Assembly (NCBI GenBank): GCA_016462625.1
Contig: JAEMSV010000161.1
Span: 1-6,656 of the forward strand
From: Solirubrobacteraceae bacterium
GTDB lineage: Bacteria; Actinomycetota; Thermoleophilia; Solirubrobacterales; Solirubrobacteraceae
Direction: 5' to 3'
Length of the DNA stretch: 6,656 nucleotides
The notes under the pieces were generated by a model, which saw only the letters and a program-made list of their open reading frames with translations, searched no databases and had not been told where the DNA came from. The translations under genes and the position numbers were made by a program. This document shows positions 1 to 5,272 of this stretch, piece after piece (within the stretch, counting starts at the first letter, position 1; every line of letters starts with the position of its first letter).

Positions 1-461
1 GCAGCGGAAGCCTCGTCCGCACGATCGTCGGCCTGGCGATCGTCCTGCTCGTCATCTACGGCGTCTACTGGGTCCTCAAGCAGGTCAAGGCCAGCCGCGA
101 GGAGACCGCGAAGGGCGATGGCCTCATGACCGTCGCATCCCTCGGCTTGGGCCCGAACCGCGCGCTGCACCTCGTCCGCGCCGGCCACGAAGTGATCCTC
201 GTCGGCGTCGCCGAGCACGCGATCACGCCGATCCGCTCCTACACCGAGGCCGAGGCGATCGCCGCCGGGCTCCTGGACATGCCCGAGATCGACACCGACG
301 GCGAGGTCATCGAAGGCGAGGCGCGCGAGCTCACCACGAGCACCCCGTCGATCCGCGACTTCCTCCCGGTGCTGCGCCCGAAGGCCGGCGCTACCGCGGC
401 CAAGCCCGTCACGCTCCAGGCGCTCCTCGGTCAGCTCAAAGAGAAGACGGTGCGCTCATGA
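1..461 (+). CDS. fliO: FliO, flagellar export apparatus assembly protein (5' partial)
   Basis: FliO is a small membrane protein that helps FliP, FliQ and FliR assemble into the export gate; it is not part of the finished channel. The frame (codons from base 3) is already open at the window edge, so the start and N-terminus lie upstream. The visible 152 residues begin with a hydrophobic segment (about residues 4-25, Leu/Val/Ile-rich with Tyr-Gly-Val-Tyr-Trp), followed by a basic stretch. The conserved cytoplasmic FliO core follows from about residue 45, with LGPNRALHLVRAGHEVILVG and then a Thr-Pro-Ile-Arg-Ser motif. The remaining tail is acidic and poorly conserved. The ATG at 126 is internal: starting there would lose the membrane anchor. 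The stop overlaps the fliP start as ATGA. Family recognition rests on the core motif and on position directly before fliP. FliO is the least conserved export protein, so exact domain limits are uncertain. Confidence 0.9.
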   Translation, partial: SGSLVRTIVGLAIVLLVIYGVYWVLKQVKASREETAKGDGLMTVASLGLGPNRALHLVRAGHEVILVGVAEHAITPIRSYTEAEAIAAGLLDMPEIDTDGEVIEGEARELTTSTPSIRDFLPVLRPKAGATAAKPVTLQALLGQLKEKTVRS

Positions 462-1093
462 CCGGGGATGGCGGCAACGCCGTAGAAATCCTCGTCGTCA
501 TGGCGGGGATCGCCCTGCTGCCGGCGATCCTCTTCTGCGTCACGGGCTTCACCCGGATCCTCGTGGTCCTGGGCTTCATCCGCACGGGCCTCGGCACGCC
601 GACCGCCCCGCCGAACCAGGTGCTGGTCGGCATCGCGCTGTTCCTGACGATCTTCGTGATGGCGCCGACCTTCAAGGAGATCAAGACCACCGCGATCGAC
701 CCGCTGATGGACAAGAAGATCACGCAGGTCCAGGCCATCGAGCGCGCGGAGAAGCCGATGCGCGAGTTCATGTTCAAGCAGACCCGTGAGCGCGACCTCG
801 CCCTGTTCGTGAAGCTCGGCGACGTCGAGCGGCCCCGGACCCGCAAGGACATCCCGACCTACGTCCTGATCCCTGCCTTCATCATCAGCGAGCTCAAGAC
901 GGCGTTCCAGATCGGATTCCTGATCTTCCTGCCGTTCCTGATCATCGACCTGGTGGTCGCATCCACCCTCATGTCGATGGGCATGATGATGCTGCCGCCG
1001 GTCTTCATCTCGCTGCCGTTCAAGATCCTGCTGTTCGTCCTCGTCGACGGCTGGAACCTGATCACGGCGGCCCTCGTGGAGAGCTTCAAATGA
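458..1093 (+). CDS. fliP: FliP, flagellar export gate channel protein
   Basis: FliP is the main subunit of the FliP5-FliQ4-FliR1 channel through which rod, hook and filament proteins cross the inner membrane. The 211 residues carry the family hallmarks: Thr-Gly-Phe-Thr-Arg-Ile at 29-34, APPNQV at 50-55, a loop with PMREFMFKQTRERDLALF at 100-117, SELKTAFQIGF at 144-154, and the triple methionine 176-178 in GMMMLPP, equivalent to the methionine gasket of the Salmonella pore. Four membrane segments are expected, at about 10-35, 52-72, 135-167 and 180-203. The protein is shorter than enterobacterial FliP (about 245 residues) because it lacks the N-terminal signal peptide. The start is firm: the same frame upstream to base 2 is open but has no ATG, GTG or TTG codon. 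GAGAAG at 441-446 is a distant, weak ribosome site, so translation probably depends on coupling to fliO. Confidence 0.98.
   Translation: MTGDGGNAVEILVVMAGIALLPAILFCVTGFTRILVVLGFIRTGLGTPTAPPNQVLVGIALFLTIFVMAPTFKEIKTTAIDPLMDKKITQVQAIERAEKPMREFMFKQTRERDLALFVKLGDVERPRTRKDIPTYVLIPAFIISELKTAFQIGFLIFLPFLIIDLVVASTLMSMGMMMLPPVFISLPFKILLFVLVDGWNLITAALVESFK
1078..1083 (+). promoter_or_regulatory. Ribosome binding site of fliQ
   Basis: GGAGAG lies inside the end of fliP, 6 bases before the fliQ ATG. It is a good Shine-Dalgarno match at good spacing, so fliQ can recruit ribosomes as well as being coupled to fliP through the ATGA overlap. Confidence 0.7.
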
Positions 1094-1359
1094 ATCAGGA
1101 CGTCGTCCTCGATCTCACCACGTCGGCCCTCGAGCTCACGATCCGCATCGCGGCGCCGATCCTCATCGTCGGCCTCGTCGTCGGCGTGATCATCTCGATC
1201 TTCCAGGCGATCACGCAGATCCAGGAGCAGACGCTGTCGTTCGTGCCGAAGCTCGCCGCGACGGCCGCGGTGCTCGTCATCGCCGGCCCGTGGATCCTGA
1301 ACCAGCTCGTCGCCTACACACGTGACCTGTGGGAGCAGATTCCGAGGTTTGTCGGATGA
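1090..1359 (+). CDS. fliQ: FliQ, flagellar export gate protein
   Basis: FliQ subunits wrap around the FliP-FliR core and help close the export gate at the inner membrane. The product is 89 residues, the usual FliQ length, with two membrane helices (about 18-38 and 56-74) separated by the conserved loop Ile-Phe-Gln-Ala-Ile-Thr-Gln-Ile-Gln-Glu-Gln-Thr-Leu-Ser-Phe-Val-Pro-Lys at 37-54. This loop is the family signature and faces the gate entrance. Pro-Trp-Ile-Leu near residue 67 is also typical. The start overlaps the fliP stop (ATGA, 1090-1093) and the stop overlaps the fliR start (ATGA, 1356-1359). FliO upstream and FlhF downstream mark it as flagellar FliQ and not the homologue SctS of injection-type secretion systems. 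Confidence 0.97.
   Translation: MNQDVVLDLTTSALELTIRIAAPILIVGLVVGVIISIFQAITQIQEQTLSFVPKLAATAAVLVIAGPWILNQLVAYTRDLWEQIPRFVG
1344..1347 (+). promoter_or_regulatory. Ribosome binding site that decides the fliR start
   Basis: GAGG lies 8 bases before the ATG at 1356. An in-frame GTG at 1329 would add nine residues to FliR, but it has no purine-rich site at suitable spacing. The GAGG and the ATGA overlap with fliQ both favour the ATG at 1356. Confidence 0.65.
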
Positions 1360-2144
1360 GCGCCCTGGACATGCTCCTCAAGCAGTTCGGCGAGCAGCAG
1401 GTGCTCGGATTCTTCGCCGTGATGGCACGCATCGTGCCGCTGTTCCTCGTCGCGCCGTTCTTCAGCTCCCGCTCGATGCCGCCGCGCGTGCGCGGCATCG
1501 CGGCCGTCGCCCTGACCATCGGCCTGGCGCCGGTCGTCACCAAGGGGATGCACGTGCCGGAGTCGGTGTCCGGGATCGTGACGCTGATGGGCAAGGAGCT
1601 GCTCGTCGGCTTCTCCTACGCGTTCGTGCTCGCCTGCTTCTTCGCCGCGGTGCAGACCGCCGGCACGTTCCTGGACTTCACGGTCGGCTTCTCGTTCGGC
1701 TCGCTCGTCGACCCGATCACGGGCAACAACTCCGCGCTGATCTCGCAGATGTACACGATGGTCGCGGTCGCGATCTTCATCGCGATCGGTGGCGACGAGT
1801 GGATGATCCAGGGGCTCGCGCGGACCTACGACATCGTCTCCATCGAGCAGATGCCGTCGATCGACGCGATGGTCGAGGGCGCGCTCGACGCGTTCTGCCA
1901 GATCTTCGTCTCGGCGATCGAGGTCGCCGGCCCGATCTTCCTCGCGATGGTCATCACCGACGCCGCCTTCGGCATGGTCAGCCGCGTCGCCCCGCAGCTC
2001 AACGTCTTCTCCGTCGGCTTCACCGTGAAGATCGGTGTCGGCCTGGTCCTCCTCGGCATGACGTTCCCCTACGTCGCCGAGTGGATGGACGGGAACCTGC
2101 AGTCCTCCGTCGCCGACGCCCTGCGCACGATCAAGGTCGCGTGA
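1356..2144 (+). CDS. fliR: FliR, flagellar export gate protein
   Basis: FliR is the single-copy subunit that completes the FliP-FliQ-FliR channel and contacts FlhB. The 262 residues match the usual length of about 260 and are highly hydrophobic, with several membrane segments (about 14-36, 47-62, 75-103, 128-145, 183-205 and 222-243). Conserved marks include the Arg-Ile-Val-Pro-Leu-Phe-Leu-Val-Ala-Pro run at 25-34, GKELLVGF at 79-86, the GFSFGSLVDP region at 111-120, which lies in the part that lines the pore in Salmonella, and VAPQLNVFSVGFTVKI at 211-226, the most characteristic FliR motif. The start at 1356 was chosen over an in-frame GTG at 1329 because it gives the standard N-terminus, has a GAGG site 8 bases upstream and forms the same ATGA overlap seen at most other junctions. 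Three bases separate its stop from flhB, the only gap in the cluster. Confidence 0.97.
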   Translation: MSALDMLLKQFGEQQVLGFFAVMARIVPLFLVAPFFSSRSMPPRVRGIAAVALTIGLAPVVTKGMHVPESVSGIVTLMGKELLVGFSYAFVLACFFAAVQTAGTFLDFTVGFSFGSLVDPITGNNSALISQMYTMVAVAIFIAIGGDEWMIQGLARTYDIVSIEQMPSIDAMVEGALDAFCQIFVSAIEVAGPIFLAMVITDAAFGMVSRVAPQLNVFSVGFTVKIGVGLVLLGMTFPYVAEWMDGNLQSSVADALRTIKVA

Positions 2145-2147
2145 GCC

Positions 2148-3209
2148 ATGGCCGGTGAGAAGACAGAAGCACCGACACCCAAGAAGGTCGACGAGGCGCG
2201 GCAGAAGGGTCAGGTCGCGCGCTCGCAGGACCTCACGGGCGCGATCGTGACGCTCGTCGGCATCATGACCGTCGGTATCACGGGCCCGCGGATCATCGAG
2301 CTGATGGCCGACACCATGGAGCACACGCTGATGCGTGCCGCGACGCCGCAGATCGTCACCCGCGAGGGCATCGGGCCGATCGTGAGCGAGGCCGGGATGC
2401 ACGTCGTGCAGTCCATCTGGCCGATCGCGCTGGCCTGCTGCATCGCCGCGTTCGTCGCGCTGGTCGGGCAGATCGGCTTCAAGATCACGCCCAAGGCCGC
2501 GATGCCGGACCCGAAGAAGCTGAACCCGATCAACGGCGCCAAGCAGGTCTTCGGGCCGAACGCCGCGGTCGAGGGCATCAAGTCCGTGCTGAAGATCTGC
2601 TTCGTCGCGATCCCCGCGCTCATGGTCGTCGTGCCCGCGATGCCGCAGGTGATCTCGATGATCGGCGTCGGCCCCGTCGAGCTCGGCAAGCTCATGATCG
2701 ACATGACGATGAAGATCGCGCGCAACGTCGCGGTCGCGTTCATCCTCCTCGGGATCGTCGACTTCATCTACCAGAAGTACCGCCACACCAAGTCCCTGAA
2801 GATGGACAAGCAGGAGGTCAAGGACGAGGCCAAGAACATGTCGCTTCCGGCCGAGGTCAAAATGGCTCAGAAGCGCCGCGCCATGGAGCTCTCGCGGGCG
2901 CGCATGATGGCGGACGTCCCCAACGCGGACGTCGTCGTCACGAACCCGACGCACTTCTCCGTCGCGCTGAAGTACACCGCCGGGATGCTGTCCCCGGAGG
3001 TCGTCGCGAAGGGGCAAGACCTCGTCGCGCTGAGGATCCGGGAGCTCGCCAAGGAGCACGGCGTCCCCGTCATCCCCGACCCGCCGCTCGCGCGTGGTCT
3101 GCACGCCTCGGTCGATATCGGCCAGGCCATCCCCGAAGACTTCTTTCAGGCCGTCGCGCAGGTGCTGGCCTTCGTCTACCGCACCCGCCCGATGAGGAGT
3201 GCCGCATGA
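2148..3209 (+). CDS. flhB: FlhB, export substrate-specificity switch, autocleaving
   Basis: FlhB sits at the entrance of the export gate and switches export from rod and hook proteins to filament proteins once the hook is complete. The 353 residues start with the typical soluble segment EKTEAPTPKKVDEARQKGQV (4-23). Four membrane segments follow (about 30-47, 92-110, 146-168 and 184-207), then a basic linker with KQEVKDE at 221-227. The C-terminal domain carries NPTH at 266-269, where the family cleaves itself between Asn266 and Pro267, and PLAR at 313-316. The C-terminal tail after the domain is short, so the protein is somewhat smaller than enterobacterial FlhB (about 382). An unusual feature is that the linker motif Glu-Gly-Asp-Pro found in Salmonella FlhB is Ser-Leu-Pro-Ala here (232-235) without a change of length. 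Only a weak AAGG (2133-2136) precedes the ATG. The stop overlaps the flhA start. Confidence 0.98.
   Translation: MAGEKTEAPTPKKVDEARQKGQVARSQDLTGAIVTLVGIMTVGITGPRIIELMADTMEHTLMRAATPQIVTREGIGPIVSEAGMHVVQSIWPIALACCIAAFVALVGQIGFKITPKAAMPDPKKLNPINGAKQVFGPNAAVEGIKSVLKICFVAIPALMVVVPAMPQVISMIGVGPVELGKLMIDMTMKIARNVAVAFILLGIVDFIYQKYRHTKSLKMDKQEVKDEAKNMSLPAEVKMAQKRRAMELSRARMMADVPNADVVVTNPTHFSVALKYTAGMLSPEVVAKGQDLVALRIRELAKEHGVPVIPDPPLARGLHASVDIGQAIPEDFFQAVAQVLAFVYRTRPMRSAA
3194..3199 (+). promoter_or_regulatory. Ribosome binding site of flhA
   Basis: GAGGAG, 6 bases before the flhA ATG and inside the end of flhB, is the strongest Shine-Dalgarno match in the window. It fixes the start of flhA at 3206 and suggests flhA can be translated efficiently in its own right. 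Confidence 0.8.
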
Positions 3210-5272
3210 ACAACCTGCTGAAGCGGATAAGCAAGTACACCGACCTCATCGCGGCCCTGCTGGTGGTGCTGGTCGTCGTGATGATGATCGTGCCGCTCCC
3301 GCCGTTCCTGCTGGACATCTTCATCACGATCAACATCTCCGTCGCGCTCGCGACGGTCATCACGACGCTCTACGTGCCGCGCGCCCTGGACTTCAGCGCG
3401 TTCCCGTCCCTGCTGCTCCTCACCACGCTCTTCCGCCTGGCGATCAACATCAGCGTCACGCGACTGATCCTGCTCCACGGCGATGCCGGTCACGTCGTCG
3501 AGGCGTTCGGCAACTTCGTCGTCGGCGGCAACATCGTCGTCGGCATCGTCGTCTTCATCGTCCTGGTGATCATCCAGTTCATGGTGATCACTGCCGGCGC
3601 CGGCCGTGTCGCGGAGGTCGGGGCGCGCTTCACCCTCGACGCCATGCCGGGCAAGCAGATGGCGATCGACGCCGACCTGAACAACGGCCAGATCACCGAG
3701 GACGAGGCCCGCACGCGTCGCGACGACATCCAGCGCGAGGCCGACTTCTTCGGCTCGATGGACGGTGCCTCGAAGTTCATCAAGGGCGACGCGATGGCGG
3801 CGATCCTCATCACGCTGATCAACATCGTCGGCGGCATCATCATCGGCGTGATGCAGCAGGGGATGCCGTTCGGCGAGGCCGTCCAGCACTTCTCCTTGCT
3901 GACGATCGGCGACGGCCTGGCCGCCCAGATCCCGGCGCTGCTGATCAGCGTGGGGATGGGCATCATCGTCACCCGCGCCGCGGACTCCGGTGACGACCTC
4001 GGCTCCGACCTCGCCAGCCAGCTCGTCAGGCAGCGCAAGGCCCCGATGGTCGCCGGCGCCGTGATCATGGCGTTCGCGCTCGTGCCGGCCCTGCCGAAGC
4101 TTCCGTTCCTGGTCGTCGGCGGTGCGTTCTTCGCCGTCGGCTGGACCCTGAACAAGCGCCATCAGGCCGAGGAGGCCGCGCAGCTCGAGGCCGAGCAGGC
4201 CGCCGCGGCGCTGCCTCCGCCGCGGGCGAAGTCCGAGGACCCGCGCGGTGCGCTCGCGGTCGATCCGCTCGAGCTCGCGATCGGCTTCGGCCTGGTCCCG
4301 CTCGTGGACGCCGACAGCGGTGGGACGCTTCTCACGCGTGTCAGCAACGTGCGCCGACAGATCGCGGCGGAGCTCGGGACGATCATCCCGTCGGTGCGGA
4401 TCCACGACGAGGTCGGTCTCGGATCGCACGAGTACGCCCTGCGCGTTCGCGGCGCCGAGGTGGCGCGCGGCACGGTCATGGCCGGGCACCAGCTCGCCCT
4501 CGACCCGGGCGACGCCGTCGGTCAGCTCGCCGGCATCCCGACGCGCGAACCGGCGTACGGGCTCCCCGCGCTGTGGATTCCCGAGGCCGCACGCGCCGAG
4601 GCGGAGGCGAGGGGGTACACGGTGGTCGACGCCGAATCCGTCCTCGTGACGCACCTGACGGAGACGATCCGGGCGCACGTCGCCGACCTCATGACGCGCC
4701 AGGACGTCAAGGAGCTCATCGAGGGGCTCAAGGAATCCAACGCTGCCGTCGTCGAGGAGGTCATCCCGGATCTCCTGTCCTTCGGCGAGGTCCAGCGGGT
4801 GCTCCAGGCGCTCCTGCACGAGGGCGTGTCGATCCGCGACCTCGGCGCGATCGTCGAGACGATCGGCGACCGCGCCCGTGTCACGCGCGATCCGGCGCTG
4901 CTCGCCGAGTACGCCCGCCAGACCCTTGGCCGCGCGATCGTCGGCCGCCATCTTGAAGAGGACGCGCGCCTGCGCGCGATCGCCCTCGACCCCGCGGTGG
5001 AGCAGGAAGTCTCCGAAGCCATCGCCCAGACTCCCGACGGCGAGTACCTCGCCATGGAGCCGTCCCGCGCTCAGGCGCTGGTCCAGGCCCTGTCCATCCA
5101 GGCCGAGGAGGCATTCAGCCTCGGCCGTCGCCCGGTGTTGCTCTGCAGCAGCCGTGTGCGTCGCCATCTCCGCCGCCTGCTCGAGCAAGCGGTGCCCCAG
5201 CTCTCCGTGTGCGCGTATAACGAGATTGCGCCCGGGATCAACGTCGAGACCATCGGAGTCGTGACCGCATGA
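3206..5272 (+). CDS. flhA: FlhA, export gate energy-coupling and chaperone-docking protein
   Basis: FlhA forms a nine-subunit ring under the export gate; its membrane part couples export to the proton motive force and its cytoplasmic part docks substrate-chaperone complexes. The 688 residues compare with 692 in Salmonella. About eight membrane segments lie between residues 13 and 315. The FHIPEP signature region spans about 128-161, with ARFTLDAMPGKQMAIDADLN at 140-159. From there to residue 236 it aligns without gaps to Salmonella numbering at an offset of 13: Arg134, Arg141, Asp145, Lys190, Asp195 and Asp236 match Arg147, Arg154, Asp158, Lys203, Asp208 and Asp249, residues known or thought to matter for export. 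An Ala/Glu-rich linker (about 316-350) leads to the cytoplasmic domain. The chaperone pocket there reads Glu448, Tyr451 and Thr482 in place of Asp456, Phe459 and Thr490. A Lys to Ala change at residue 130 is unusual. It overlaps both neighbours by ATGA. Confidence 0.98.
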   Translation: MNNLLKRISKYTDLIAALLVVLVVVMMIVPLPPFLLDIFITINISVALATVITTLYVPRALDFSAFPSLLLLTTLFRLAINISVTRLILLHGDAGHVVEAFGNFVVGGNIVVGIVVFIVLVIIQFMVITAGAGRVAEVGARFTLDAMPGKQMAIDADLNNGQITEDEARTRRDDIQREADFFGSMDGASKFIKGDAMAAILITLINIVGGIIIGVMQQGMPFGEAVQHFSLLTIGDGLAAQIPALLISVGMGIIVTRAADSGDDLGSDLASQLVRQRKAPMVAGAVIMAFALVPALPKLPFLVVGGAFFAVGWTLNKRHQAEEAAQLEAEQAAAALPPPRAKSEDPRGALAVDPLELAIGFGLVPLVDADSGGTLLTRVSNVRRQIAAELGTIIPSVRIHDEVGLGSHEYALRVRGAEVARGTVMAGHQLALDPGDAVGQLAGIPTREPAYGLPALWIPEAARAEAEARGYTVVDAESVLVTHLTETIRAHVADLMTRQDVKELIEGLKESNAAVVEEVIPDLLSFGEVQRVLQALLHEGVSIRDLGAIVETIGDRARVTRDPALLAEYARQTLGRAIVGRHLEEDARLRAIALDPAVEQEVSEAIAQTPDGEYLAMEPSRAQALVQALSIQAEEAFSLGRRPVLLCSSRVRRHLRRLLEQAVPQLSVCAYNEIAPGINVETIGVVTA

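Noticed and set aside
126..128. ATG at 126 as the start of fliO
   Set aside because: The frame is open upstream to the window edge and encodes the single membrane helix that FliO needs.
1329..1355. GTG at 1329 as an upstream start of fliR
   Set aside because: It would add nine residues atypical of FliR and has no ribosome site; the ATG at 1356 has GAGG 8 bases upstream and the ATGA overlap typical of this cluster.
1322..2158. A 278-codon + strand open frame overlapping fliR in another frame, and a similar one at 3199-3993 inside flhA
   Set aside because: Both products are Arg/Gly/His/Pro-rich shadows of the conserved genes in the correct frame.
1314..3104. A 596-codon open frame on the - strand opposite fliR and flhB
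   Set aside because: Same reason: Asp/Arg/His-rich composition with no domain, lying over two unmistakable flagellar genes and crossing their junction.
3176..5188. A 670-codon open frame on the - strand opposite flhA
   Set aside because: Its product is a low-complexity Arg/Asp/His/Glu-rich sequence, and flhA on the + strand is strongly conserved across the whole span.
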